A stretch of 64,000 nucleotides of DNA from Anadara kagoshimensis (GCA_021292105.1 CM037870.1:48910508-48974507), one strand, 5' to 3'. Shown: positions 11,351 to 22,540, counted from the first letter of the stretch. Notes: a model not told the origin generated them from the letters alone. Numbers and translations are program-made.

Positions 11351-11395
11351 TGGAGAAGTAGATAAACATGTATTTACTTCTCCATTCCCTTGTTT
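11351..11395 (+). other. Candidate 3' terminus of the Helentron: hairpin followed by CTTGTTT
   Basis: TGGAGAAGTA (11351-11360) pairs perfectly with TACTTCTCCA (11375-11384) around a 14-base loop. CTTGTTT follows at 11389-11395. The non-autonomous elements ending at 22540, 25226 and 27767 also end with a hairpin and the same heptamer. Helitron-type elements usually carry a hairpin near the 3' end, so 11395 is a reasonable guess for the right end of the element. The four extra bases between stem and heptamer are a difference from the other elements. Confidence 0.45.
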
Positions 11396-12837
11396 ATTTC
11401 ACTATCAAACTGATGTATAGATTGTTTAATCTGATTACAAAGATGTTCATATTCTTGTGTACCTATTTACACTCTAAGTAACAAGTTATCAACACATATA
11501 TTTTGTTTCTGGAAACAACATCAAATAATAGTGAAAATGAATGAATATGTATTGATCAGTACATTTTTGTTGCTTTCAGATCATGAACAATCTATACTTC
11601 ACTTTGTAAATTATAAAGTTGTATATATTTTTAATTTGCTTATTATGATGTACTTGTCATTTGGAATTATGTATAATATTACTTTGAAGTGATAATGTTC
11701 AAAATATTAAATGTCTTTATTTTACATATATGCAAGACGAGCACTGAATATATCTTTGAGATTTTATATATGTGTATGCAGGAGTAATGTTACAATTAAC
11801 ATACATGTGTTTCCAAAAAACTTAAAAACTTGTTTACATACAATAAACTGTATTAACTTATATTTTTTTATCCTTGAAAGACAATGTCAGACTCATGCAC
11901 AAAAGTTTAAACACAAAAGTGTTTTAATTGCTTTATCTAAGCCTTTCAAAAAGCCAACACACTGTAATAAGATTTCTAAAAAAATAATGGTATACTAGTA
12001 TATAACACTGTATATATTGTTATTATAATGATATTGATCATACATGTCAATACATGTTTATCCCATACATTCTGCTGGCAAGTTGGTAAGTATGCTTTCA
12101 GAAGAGTAGGTGTAAAAACTGTAAATCTCTCTGAATACAATTGTAAAAAGGCAGAAAACGTGTGGAGATTAAATTTTGCAGAATACCAGCAAAATGAAAT
12201 TTAAAAAAAATGCAGGCTCTGAAAACCCTATTGGTATATGACTTATATTATTTCTATTAATTGAAACAGACACATGAGCATTTGTATATCATGTTGGACA
12301 ATGTTCAAATATGTAATAAACCATTTTATGTACACATTAACTTTGGTTATCATGTTGTAACATATATGTAATGAATTAGTTCTCATATGAAACATTGTAA
12401 TGACATATCTCATCTCCTACAAATTGGCATTCTATGTGCTTGATACAAAACATTTCTACCTTTGAAAAATAATTGTAATTTAATTGTGCTGTAATGTTTG
12501 TTATAAATAAAAAGTATATTTCAATTAAAAATATAAACATTCTATATGTGTTATAGATGTTTTAATATGCAAATATCATATTCTGCAATATCGCAATCTG
12601 AATTTCGATGATGACATCTTCAGAACCCATTGTCAGAACATTTAACACCATTCAACTATTTACATGTATTTTTATTGAGTCCAGGAATTTTATATCCCAG
12701 TCAATAATATTTCACTTATGTCGCAATGTCGTCAGCTTATGCACTATGTCAATGGATGTGCCATGTCATCAATACCAAATTGTGAGTATATGTTATGTTA
12801 ACATATATTTAATGTGACAAGAAAACGAAAAATGCAG
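11396..12837. other. AT-rich intergenic stretch
   Basis: No gene is recognised. Several AATAAA-type sequences (for example 12315-12320) could serve as polyadenylation signals for the Helentron transcript. Open frames here are short and AT-driven. Confidence 0.4.
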
Positions 12838-12912
12838 CGACCAAACAAGGACTAACACTTGAACCTTACCGATACTCGCAGGGCGCTCTACCCACTGAGC
12901 TAACCTGCCACC
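12838..12912 (-). mobile_element. tRNA-like SINE head, minus strand
   Basis: Read on the minus strand, the sequence has an A box TAGCTCAGTGGGTAGAGCG and, at tRNA spacing, a degenerate B box GGTTCAAGTG. The acceptor stem does not pair as in a working tRNA and the B box is altered, so this is a SINE head or tRNA relic and not a functional tRNA gene. Confidence 0.55.
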
Positions 12913-13030
12913 TATCTCTCGGACCCACCACATTCCTTCCGTCCATTTTAGCTCTACTGTCATTTATTTCATTATTCTGTAATGTTTGTTACAAATAAAT
13001 TGTATATTATAATAGAAACGTTTCATTTAT

Positions 13031-13740
13031 TATGCCCCCCTTTGAAAAAGGGAGGGCATATTGCTTTGCTGCTGTCTGTCGGTCGGATGGTCGGTCGGTC
13101 GATCCATTCAGTTTCCGTTCATTATCTCTGCAACAGCTGCAGAGATTTAAATGAAATTTGGTATACAGCTTTATCATCATAATATCTAGGTCAAGTTCTG
13201 TTTGGGGTATGATCGGCCAATTTTTGACAGAGTTATAGCCCTTTGAAAAATTTTCAGTTTCCGTTCATTATCTTTTCAAAGATTGCATGTATTCAAATGA
13301 AGTTTGGTATACAGGTTTATTAGAAGAATATCTAGGTCAAGTTCTGTTTCAGGTGCGATTGGACAATTTTTGACAGAATTGTGCCCCTTTAAAAAAATGG
13401 CTAATTTTCAGTTTACCCGGGAAACTGCATGTTTTCAAGGATTTAAACCGAAATTTTGTATGGATGTAGATTTTTAATATTAAATATATATCTGAAAGTT
13501 TTGCTATGCTCAGTTTGTAAATAATAAAATTACATGCAAATTATAAATTTTTTTGTTAATATATACATGTACAAGAGAGGTAACTCTTTCTCTTAAGTTA
13601 GCATTATCACAATTTTCAAGTTTAAAATGTCATTTTCATTTCCATGCACACTGCCCACACTGTGTATTGCCCATAAAAAATGTGCACCCTGCAATGTAGG
13701 TTTCAGATGGGGGGGCATACGTGTTTCACAAACACCTCCC
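13031..13740 (+). mobile_element. Helitron2-like non-autonomous element, family with TATGCCCCCC end
   Basis: The 5' end has TATGCCCCCC (13031-13040) within a short hairpin. The inverse GGGGGGCATA lies at 13710-13719, followed by a GTGTTT-CAC-AAACAC hairpin (13721-13735). An inverted repeat that is terminal on the left but lies just inside a 3' hairpin on the right is the asymmetric arrangement described for Helitron2/Helentron relatives. The interior has GTCGGTCG-type microsatellite sequence (about 13078-13102) and two diverged copies of a ~140-bp segment ('cagtttccgttcattatct' at about 13110 and 13256). No coding capacity. Confidence 0.6.
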
Positions 13741-14183
13741 GTCTGTCTTGGCGTTATATTGTCATTTCCTGCAATATGACAATACCATTGTCCATGATGA
13801 CAACTTCAAAACCCCATTACACTTATGCAATTGCATTTAACACAGTTCAATTACAAGCAATTCAAATATAGGTAGAAATCGTTAAACAATACTGCATTAT
13901 ATAAAACAGCAAATCGCATACAGATGAAAGTACAAGAAACAACATATACTAGCAAGCAAAATTCTTCTTGCAATTGCATAGAAATAATAAAAAAAAACAA
14001 CTCATTCATTCATAATTTCTAGGTGAAAATTTGATAGATTGGATTTGTTTGAGTTGATCACATTTATTACCAATAATCTATGTTTTGATCAAATCTTTAC
14101 GTGATTCATAGGGTATTTTTGAATACGTTACGTTTCTATGATAACGAACACAAGTGTCCGAGGAGTCCCGAGTCGATTAAAAC
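13741..14183. other. Intergenic, upstream of the RPA-like gene
   Basis: No gene or clear repeat is recognised. The last ~80 bp before the gene are noticeably less AT-rich than the surroundings, as expected for a proximal promoter. Confidence 0.35.
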
Positions 14184-14191
14184 GGCGGGAA
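14184..14191. promoter_or_regulatory. E2F-like site upstream of the RPA-like gene
   Basis: GGCGGGAA (TTCCCGCC on the other strand) sits 35 bp before the proposed ATG, in the short GC-richer segment. E2F sites of this form often control DNA-replication genes, which would suit a single-strand-binding protein. One eight-base match is weak evidence. Confidence 0.35.
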
Positions 14192-14225
14192 TCTACTGCG
14201 CATTTGATAAAGTGCAACCAGCAGT

Positions 14226-14606
14226 ATGGAACGTAAAAGGAAACATGAACTAAATGATATGATGGGATTTTTGCATAACATATCACCCGTTAAGAGAAGT
14301 TCTAATAACAACTTGTACTTTAATGGTATGCTGCAGATAGCGGATGATATCAAAAGAGTTGTAAGCTTCGATGCAGATAAACATGACTCGTTTTCCAGGG
14401 CAGAAAAACTCCAATCGCCAGTGAAATTGACTGGAGTAACAGTCGTGCCATCTAGAGATGGTAAAGGGACCGACGTGCAGATTAATTCAAGAACAACATT
14501 AACTGTTTTAAACATTGATGATATACCGTTCAAGAGAAGAAAAATATCTAGTGAGCAGCCTTCAAATCACCTGAAAATACGAGACATTAAACACCCGTCT
14601 GGAATG
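14226..14606 (+). CDS. RPA-like gene, exon 1
   Basis: The exon starts at the first ATG after the GC-richer promoter segment and ends before a GTATGT donor after 127 whole codons. It codes for a basic, Lys/Arg-rich segment (MERKRKHEL start, later KRRKIS, which could be a nuclear localisation signal). The frame remains open for 12 more codons into the intron, so an unspliced short form is possible but less convincing. Confidence 0.7.
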
Positions 14607-15676
14607 GTATGTTGTGGAATTTTTCTGACATTCTATATCTAAATCTGTAGACCATATTAATGTAATACCCAGGTTTTCACCCACATCCCTTATTCTGCCT
14701 CCCGTTCCGATTTAGTTTTTCCCCAACTTTTTTTTTTATTAAATATTGTTATTAATTTTCTAGACCATAATTTACGGTAGCAAGTCAAATCGCTCTCGTC
14801 AGGTTCGCGCCCACATTCTTCACAAAATCGTCTACTTTTTTTTTTTTTTTACCAATATCGCCCCATGACAAAAAATCGTCCAACTACTGTCAAATCAACC
14901 CAGTATTTTGTACTGGGTCAGATTTTTCGGACTAAGTTACTTTCCCTTTGATGACGTCAATACCAATATTCTCACAAAAAATAAATTAAATATTTCAAAA
15001 AATAGTAGTTTGTAACTGAAAAACATATACTTGTGAACAACCAACAAAGCCAAAAACATTATACAACGTTAGTGTTGAGTACAAAACAGGCAAGATGTAA
15101 AGAATGTTACATATATTGTAATCACTGATTATAAATATACTTCCTTTGGTTTGGCAAAGTAATCCATGTCATTGAAACTTTTGATGTGCCTTCATTGTCA
15201 TTTCATAATTTCACAAAACATTATATTGCTTTGGAATATTCAAATGTGGTTATTTATGATCAATTTTAGTAGTCCATCGTTGAAAAATACTAGTAAATAG
15301 CCATTATACTCCGGTCCGTCGAAATACCCAACGCCAATATATGTTGTATTAACTCCCCTTATGTGTTATCTATGATTATCTCCCTTGCGGATATTGTATG
15401 TGCCATGTGTTTTGCCTCGTTTAATATAGATATTGTTTCTGCAGTCGACTTGCGTTTAGTGATTATATCCTTACTGGCGCAATGCCACCCAAAGTCACCC
15501 AATGCTACCCAAAGCTACCCAAAGCCACCATAAATAATGCTTAAATTTATGTTATATATCATTAAATGGGTCCCTTATAATAAATTAGTGCTTAATTATT
15601 TAGTAACATTGCATGTTCAACCATCGGACTAACTTTTGACTCAATCAAGCTGTATGACAAGGGAGACAACCTGATG

Positions 15677-15714
<38 letters not shown>

Positions 15715-17385
15715 TACGACTGCAAACCTTCTACTCTGTAAGGAACACCCTAAATCCATTTGAAATAATTTTGATTTTACATTACATAGTGTAACTTATT
15801 CCATACTTGGAGCAAAAAAATCCATATTTGTAAACAAGGCAACACTAAAAAAAATTTTTTTACTCAAATATATTTCTGTAACAATTTAGGACTTAAAATG
15901 AAAATGTAATAATGAATTTAAGATTTAGTGAGAAAATAGATTTCCCGTTAAACTGGACCCCGGTCTCTAACATAATGTACATTGCAATTTGTACTCAAAA
16001 TCGTAACATCAGTCAGCAGACGTTTTGGTGTTCCTTACAAGGCGGAAGGTTTACAGTTGGTCAAAACAAACGTCCGGTTGTCTCCCTTGTCATGCAGCTT
16101 ACTTACTGGAATGGCTTAATTTTTAACATTTTGATATTTACCTGCTGTTGAACGGCAGATAATAATAATAATACATAAATGTTAAATAGTAAAATATGAT
16201 GAAAATTGAACATGAAAAGGTATACGAGTTTAACGATAGAATTCTTCGATCTAACAGCTTCGGTACATTTGACTCGAAAATTGCGTTGAACGTGCATTAA
16301 TTCGAAATAATTAAGCAATAATTTATTATAAGGGACCCATTTAACGATATATAACATAAATTTAAGCATTACTTATGATGGCTTTGGGTAGCATTGGGTA
16401 TTTCGACGGACCCATTATACTCTACTGTAAAGTATGTATCAATTGCATTGGACCTAAAAGTTCCAACGTGCAAGAGGTTTTTTATTTGTTTTATGTGCAT
16501 TTTTTACTTGGAAAAGATGTAATAGATATTGAACTCTTGTCTAATTTCCATTCTGGACTTCATGACACAAACTGGTGCATTTGAATTTTGAGGTTCTACA
16601 ACTTTGTTATCCACAATTTTTAATGTAATTAAAAGTAATTTTTTTTTTGTATTGTATTGTAGATAACCATACATGTCAAAGTAGTTGGTGATTCACCTGA
16701 AACCATGGAAAACTTATTCAACCGTACAGTGGCCAAAAAAGAGTTCATAGTTGCGGATGAAAGTGGATCAATTTTTTTAAATGTGTGGGAAAATCAAATT
16801 AATTTGTTGAAAGTTAACAAATTTTACAAGATCACGTTTGTGGCTTCCCGGCTATATGACACACTACAGTTGACAACAACACCGCAGACAACAATTGAAG
16901 AAACAAAGGAAAAACTTGCAAATATTTCTACACAATTTTTTTCAGGAAGCGGCAATTCACTTAAAGGGGAAATAAAGCTTGTTTCATTAACTGTAAACAA
17001 TAAGTGCTCTTCCTGCAAGAAAGTTGTTTCTGCAGGCATCAAATTTACTAGATGTGATGGATGTAATATGAAGCAGCTGACAGTTGATTTACTTAAATCA
17101 TCAACACTTAAAATCAATTTGCTGGACAACAAAAATCAAATGCATAGACTAACTGCTTTCCAACAGACCATTCAAGCATTCCTTAAGGCAGAAAATCTTC
17201 AGGACCTCATTGATGACATTGAAAGTTTTGAGGAATATTTATTGGGCAAAAGAATATGTGTAACTGTTAACAATGACATCTGTTATGGTATCAAAATTGA
17301 TAATGTTGCAGCATCAACTGCCACGGCCACTGCTCAACATCTTTGTTCAAGTGCCATTGAACCTGCACCATCCTCTTCTAAATAA
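14226..17385 (+). CDS. RPA-like OB-fold, zinc-ribbon protein, two exons
   Basis: Two exons join in phase 0: 14226-14606 (127 codons, donor gtatgt) and 16663-17385 (acceptor after a T-rich tract ending in tag), giving 367 residues and a stop. The N-terminal part is basic and low in recognisable motifs. The second exon reads as an OB-fold strand pattern (the ITIHVKVVGDSPE opening, KKEFIVADESGSIFLNVWE, YKITFVASRLY, LQLTTTPQTTI), then a zinc ribbon with C242-x2-C245-x12-C258-x2-C261, then a further mixed segment. This order resembles the DNA-binding regions of replication protein A large-subunit relatives, so the likely role is single-stranded DNA binding in the nucleus. RPA-like genes are also carried by some Helitrons. 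This one lies 3 kb beyond the Helentron gene on the same strand, but an intron and other repeats separate them. Host gene or captured transposon gene cannot be decided here. Confidence 0.75.
14607..15301. other. Intron of the RPA-like gene, part left of the inserted transposon
   Basis: AT-rich with several short poly-T runs (14726-14737 and 14837-14850). No coding signal or recognised repeat. Confidence 0.5.
15312..16412. mobile_element. Long-inverted-repeat (MULE/foldback-type) DNA transposon in the RPA-like intron
   Basis: The ends are GGTCCGTCGAAATACCC (from 15313) and the inverse GGGTATTTCGACGGACC (to 16412). The flanks repeat CATTATACTC on both sides (15302-15311 and 16413-16422), a 10-bp target duplication that can be read as 11 bp with one shared C. 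The arms are long: left sequence to about 15755 is mirrored from about 16025, including the TAAATGGGTCCC and AAGGGAGACAACC landmarks, with about 150 bp extra in the left arm. The sub-terminal part holds short repeats (CTACCCAAAG units). Long arms with 9-11 bp duplications are typical of Mutator-like and foldback elements. No transposase is present. Confidence 0.75.
16663..17385 (+). CDS. RPA-like gene, exon 2 (OB fold and zinc ribbon)
   Basis: The acceptor AG at 16661-16662 follows a T-rich tract. Starting here rather than at the ATG at 16705 adds 14 residues (ITIHVKVVGDSPET) that form the natural first strand of the OB fold and continue exon 1 in phase. Cysteine codons at 17005, 17014, 17053 and 17062 form the zinc ribbon. 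Confidence 0.75.
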   Translation: MTIHVKVVGDSPETMENLFNRTVAKKEFIVADESGSIFLNVWENQINLLKVNKFYKITFVASRLYDTLQLTTTPQTTIEETKEKLANISTQFFSGSGNSLKGEIKLVSLTVNNKCSSCKKVVSAGIKFTRCDGCNMKQLTVDLLKSSTLKINLLDNKNQMHRLTAFQQTIQAFLKAENLQDLIDDIESFEEYLLGKRICVTVNNDICYGIKIDNVAASTATATAQHLCSSAIEPAPSSSK

Positions 17386-17389
17386 GGCC

Positions 17390-17600
17390 TAAAAAAAATG
17401 TGTTGCCAGTAACCCAACCAACCACCATTTTTCATGCCTACCCAAAAGTTTTTTTGTCGGTATTTTGACAAGCGCCTTTAAAGTTAGCATCTTGTCCATT
17501 ACGGCAAATGTAAAAAGATAATTCAAATTTTTTTTTTTAAAAAATGTCAGCCTACCAACTAATTTTTCTAAGAGCGTTACCACAAACACATAAAAAAAAT
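17390..17600. mobile_element. Small MITE-like repeat after the RPA-like stop codon
   Basis: ATGTGTTGCCAGTAAC near 17398 and the imperfect inverse GTTACCACAAACACAT near 17576-17592, both beside A-rich ends, bracket about 200 bp without coding capacity. It begins a few bases after the stop codon, so it would form most of the proximal 3' untranslated region. Confidence 0.45.
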
Positions 17601-17841
17601 TTCTTTAGCCGAATTATAACCTCACTTAATGATTGCATCAAAGTCTAGTTTTGTGTTATTTGTCTAAAGCTGAAATGTCCATTTTCTCATTTGCCACGCT
17701 AATAACAGGTTAAGTATGGCCATTTTCTTATGATACATTAGATACTATTGTTCATCTTTAATGTTTAGAGACAGCTGTTCTCATAAATAACTTTTTAATA
17801 TTTTATATTTTTGTAACTAAACTTTCCGTTTTTGTTTCAAA

Positions 17842-17847
17842 AATAAA
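17842..17847 (+). other. Possible polyadenylation signal of the RPA-like gene
   Basis: AATAAA lies about 460 bp after the stop codon, with a T-rich stretch following. This is a short and common motif in AT-rich DNA. Confidence 0.3.
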
Positions 17848-19734
17848 AAGCGCACCAAACAATAATTTTTTTAAATTTTGTTACTTTTTATGTTATTCTC
17901 CTATATTGATAGAAGTTTACAATTTTCACTAAAAAACAAATGTATTGTGTTCCTTTGCCAGCCCCATATGTGTGTACTAATAGGTTGAACTAAGGTCATC
18001 AGTTAATATGCCAATCTCCTAGTTTAAGTCTATTATACAGGCGTGATTCAGGCCTTAATATCAATGCTATAGAGCATGGGGCCTATATATTACAGGAATT
18101 AATACAATGATTTAATTTTTGTATTTATTTTTACTAGTTATTTTTTTCAAACACACACATTGTTGTTTTTATGGCCAGGTTTTATTTTTCCTTTATAATG
18201 GGTTAAAGAGTTTATTTTGCAATTTTATCTGGTTAAGTTTTGGGTGAAAGATTTGATTTTTGTCATTTGTTTTACATTGAAACGTGATTAACATTTAGAA
18301 TTTAGTGTATAAATATGTGTATATAGACAGACAACAGAACAGGTTTTAATTTTCACCTATATGGAGTCAAAGAAGTTGTTTCCTTTGTATTCTTATCTGG
18401 ATAAGTTTTGGTTGAAAATTTTGATTTGAAGTCCAACTAACAAACATTTTGAATTTAGGTTATAGGCATGTATATAGACAAAACAGGAGACCACGTTTTG
18501 TGGTGTCACCTGACTAGACAACATGCAGGGATTACTTGCGGCCGTGTCCGCATCCAGAGCATTACTTTGACGTTGTATGTTCAAATGACTCCAAACTTGG
18601 TATGCATGTTTTTGGCAATGACTCGAAGTGCAGTGCACAAGAACAACAACTCTATCTTGGTTGTTTTGAATTATTTCCCTTTGATTTTTATAGATCATTT
18701 CTTGTTCAGAGCATAAATTTACTATGCATTGTCGGGCGACACAACTGCTTCCAAGAAACATGTCAAGTTTTGTACAAACGGCTCTTTTTCTTTACAAGTA
18801 TGACTCTCAATAGTGCTAATTTACTTTATTTAGTGGTGGTCTTATTTCAGCTATTTTCGCAGTAGACAAATTGCACTAATTCGTGATTACAGTGAATATA
18901 ATGGAGTACCTTTGGAATTATGAAGTACTTGTTCACAATTACTTACGATCTCAAAATAAATACATTTACAGAAATTGTTTCTTATTTATGACAAAACAAT
19001 GGGAACCTATGTTGTCTTCTGACAACTTTTGTTTCATTTAATATGTTAAATTGGTTTAATTTTGTTTATTTTTCCATTTGATATGTTGAAATAGTTTTTT
19101 CCATTTTCTGAGTAGTTTTTTCCATTTTCTGAGTAAATTTGTTAAAAGTTTAGTTTTACCAATAGTCTTATTTGATTCATTTTAATACAAATAGCTAGTA
19201 GTTTAAGTTTACAACTTGTGATGTCAAAGGCACAGACATCGTGCATGCTGTATGCATAGAAAAAATGTCTCTATAACGATAAACATGTACTAGTCTTCCA
19301 AATCAAAACTACTGGGAAAACTTGTACAAAATTTAATATGCATGTTTGATACATGTTTAATGTTTGACAAAAATATGTAGTGGTACCTGTACCGATTCAT
19401 GGAAATACATTTTTAATCCATAAAATTGTCTAAATTGTCCTTTTTAGGTTACATTTGTGCATCTTAGCAATAGAGGACAGTTGTTCAATTTTTTTTAGAA
19501 TTAATCTTTATTTCTTCTTTTTTGAATTCAGCAACAACATTTGCTACCGAAAAATGTGATTTCCTATTTTCCATCATTGCCATATTTAAAGAAGCTGCTT
19601 TTCTTCAAACTCTAAATTTTTAACCATAAAATAAATGTGTAAACGTAATCATGTGTGTCACAAAACACCAAAGGAATTTAATTACATTGAAATTTATTTT
19701 AGTTACCATTACCTCCCTAGGATTTATTGATCTC
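17848..19734. other. AT-rich intergenic stretch
   Basis: No gene is recognised. Open frames around 18390-18865 on both strands overlap each other and show no domain, so they are treated as chance. An internal direct repeat 'gagtagttttttccattttct' (given as its core TTTTTTCCATTTTCTGAGTA) occurs twice in tandem near 19095-19136. Confidence 0.4.
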
Positions 19735-20794
19735 TCAGGGCTCAAAATAGGGCGAAGTTGGGCGATATCTTCGTCCTGTTTCAAAAAACTTTGCCTGAAA
19801 CTGCCTAAAAAGCGAAGTTCTAGTAGCCCTAAGTTTTGATAATTTTACTTAACCCTAGAGGGGCCTCTGACCATGACACACATTAATATGTATGTTCAGG
19901 TACCTCCCAATATACCCAGGTGTGTTAATCCGATAATTATAAATTCATCAACCTGTTGATTGAAGTAATTAAAGGTCATCATGATGAAAAGGCCTAATTA
20001 ACTGCTACAAAAACAGCTCTGTCAATGTTTATGTATTAAGATGAAAACCAGAAGTCCTTGTTGTAAACATACAATACACATTGTTTTTTGATAAGAAACT
20101 TTAATAAAATAACGGACCATTTCAAAATGTTTCTCTTCCATAAATTAAAGTAGTTTACAGCTGAATGATGTTAAATCAGCCAAATCATCTCTAGACATTG
20201 GAGTAGGACAAACAAAAATCCCAATGGCTATTTATAGGAACCATCTGTTTACACAAGGGGAATAACTCTATTTTCAAAAGAATGGCCTAGTGCAATTTTA
20301 AATTTTTTAAATTTTTTTTAATTAATATTTTTTTCAAAAGATTTTCACCTTTTAATTTTAATATATATATATATATATTTCAATTTTACATTGTAGTTGA
20401 ATTATACCGGTATCCAAATTGCTGTTAAATAAATATGTTTCTTGCTTTAATTGACCATTTAGGAAAAGAGTCTTTGAATTACAAACAACATTTTTGTTGA
20501 AATCATATCAATACATGTATATAATTAACAAATAACAATAATTAAAAAAAGAAAAAAAAAACCAATAACAATAATACAAAAATAATGAAGAAATATATTT
20601 ATATGGAATTCAAAATTATAATTACTCTCTTTGCACTCTTCCGGTAAGAGGATTGTGAAATTTAAAGTTGATTTTTTTTTAAATATGCCAAATTTTGCAT
20701 GCAAAAAACTTCTCCCTATATTAAAAACTTCTCCCTAACCTTGGCTTAGGGAGAAGTCACTTCTCCCTGTTCAAAAATCTATTTTGAGCCCTGA
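19735..20794. mobile_element. hAT-like non-autonomous element
   Basis: TCAGGGCTCAAAATAG (19735-19750) and its perfect inverse CTATTTTGAGCCCTGA (20779-20794) bracket about 1.06 kb. The CAGGG...CCCTG ends are of the hAT kind. An 8-bp target duplication (TGATCTCT against TGATTTCT) can be read only if two end bases are shared, so it is not firm. The interior has repeated ACTTCTCCCT motifs near the right end, an (AT)n run near 20360 and no transposase. Confidence 0.55.
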
Positions 20795-21713
20795 TTTCTA
20801 AATGTAAAACAAAACTAACCAGAGCAGCGATAAATTTTAAAGCTACTGCTTATAGAAACAATGTTTTACCCCAAACACTGCTCAGAGTAAGGCAGTGAAG
20901 AGTTAAGAAAGAAAGTATGGAAGACCTCATGGATGGCATTGAAACTTGCCCATTTTGGCATTTAATATGTTAAATAGGTTTAACTATGCCCATACTTCAT
21001 TTGACATGTTATAGTGTTAGTTTTGCTCATTTTCTCATTTAATTTCTTAACAAGGTGTATTAAAAGGTGTATTTTTCTCAAATACACATAAAAAATTGTT
21101 TATTTTTTCATAATGCCAATAAATATTGCAGTTAATGTTTCAAGTACCTTTATTTTTATGTTGTATACATATCTTGTATCACAATAAAGTTAGTTTTCTA
21201 GTTGATTCCGAGTTCTTTATTTTTATATGTTTTATCGAACATTACATATTATGTTGCTAAACTTGTCATCTGTCTGTTTATTGACTGTCCCTTTCCTGAA
21301 ATTCACCTTCATTTCCATCTAATTTGAATGTCATATTTACGCAAAACATGACAATATTTAAAGCTTTTGTTTTTTTTTTTTTTTGGAAAAGTTTTTTTAA
21401 ATAATACTTCATAATAAATCTTGAATAATACCGGTACTGCAAAATAATTCTAAAAATTCAATAAACAGTATAGGTTCTATCTCAATTGATGTGAAGGAGG
21501 TGTTCTCTTGAGTTTATTTATCAAGACCCTTTACAATTACTAGAAACTTGGCAGTTGTGAAATGTGACATGGATCTTGGACTGGTATGTTTGTATTTAAT
21601 TTGTATTTACATTTTGCTACATATAAGACATGAAATAGACTTTGTGTAATGTCAATTAGCTAGTAGCTAAATGCATATATAATTAATAATTTAAACAAAA
21701 TTTTTAAAAGTTT
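20795..21713. other. AT-rich intergenic stretch
   Basis: No gene or well-bounded repeat is recognised. 'ggactggtatgtttgta' near 21577-21593 is a piece of the dispersed repeat also found at 22575-22665, 37860-37985 and 44085-44190. Confidence 0.4.
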
Positions 21714-21870
21714 GATTTAGAATCTATGAATTTACACATGGTAATCAGGGGTTACATGAGATGACGCATGTGTGTCCACTCAGTCTTCAAAGCACAACAA
21801 ATGACTGCACAAAACCATGGGTGGGCATGTAACCCCTAATTACCATGTGTAAATCCATGGAATCTAAATC
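21714..21870. mobile_element. Palindromic hairpin element
   Basis: The arms 21714-21758 and 21826-21870 are 45 bp each and nearly perfect inverse copies (both contain ACACATGGTAAT or its inverse and GGGGTTACATG or its inverse), around a 67-base loop. It ends only 14-15 bp before the rolling-circle element at 21884. Likely a small foldback MITE. Confidence 0.7.
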
Positions 21871-21883
21871 AATTTTGTTTAAT

Positions 21884-22540
21884 TAGCTCAACTAACTATA
21901 GCTTGTAAGCGTATAACATGGTGAAGTGTGTGTCCATCTGTAAACTTTAATCTCCTCCTCTGAAACCACTCTGCCAATTGGAACCCAATTTGGAATGGAA
22001 GGTCCCAAGGATGAATAAACCAGGCGACTCCACCTGACATACAAGATGGCCACTATTGCAAACCCTATAAATGGTCATTACACGTTTATCAACTATTCAG
22101 TTCAAATTTGATATTTAGAAAGTAGATGTCTAGCCATTTAATGTATGGAATGGGTTTTTCAGTAACTTTTTCTATTTACTTGTAATTAGCAGAATATGCT
22201 AAATTTAAACGATTATATGAAAAATCTTCTTCTCGGAAACTACAAAGACAGTTGAAACCAAATTTGGGTTGGGAAGTCCCTAGGTAGAGTAGATGAAAGT
22301 TTGAAAAAATCAACATCCTGCAACATCCAAGATGGTTTCCATTGCTATAAATAGCAAAAACCTGTAAATGGTCATTACACGTTTATTTATTAATCGATTT
22401 AGTTCAAATTTGAGATATAAATTGAAAATGTACAAGCCTAGTCATGTAATATGTAATTGTTTTGTTGACTAAATTTTCACAATATGACAGGCATCTTGTC
22501 TGCCAGTTGAGCAATACAGGCCCTATTGGGCCTCTTGTTT
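21884..22540 (+). mobile_element. Helitron2-like non-autonomous element, GCTCAACT family
   Basis: The 5' end has GCTCAACT (21886-21893). Its inverse AGTTGAGC sits at 22505-22512, just before the hairpin AGGCCC-TATT-GGGCCT (22518-22533), and the element ends with CTTGTTT (22534-22540). This is the asymmetric inverted repeat plus 3' hairpin of Helitron2-type elements. The interior has two diverged copies of a ~230-bp segment ('cttctc' with 'gaaac', 'aagatgg', 'aatggtcattacacgttta'). The window start (1-310) is a second copy. No coding capacity. Confidence 0.65.

Noticed and set aside
12838-12912. Functional tRNA gene on the minus strand
   Set aside because: The B box is altered and the acceptor stem does not close; better explained as a SINE head. 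The same applies to 43490-43565.
14177-14533. 118-codon minus-strand frame
   Set aside because: It lies opposite exon 1 of the RPA-like gene and shows no domain.
18393-18865. Overlapping 80-120 codon frames on both strands
   Set aside because: No domain, no codon pattern, mutually overlapping; judged chance.
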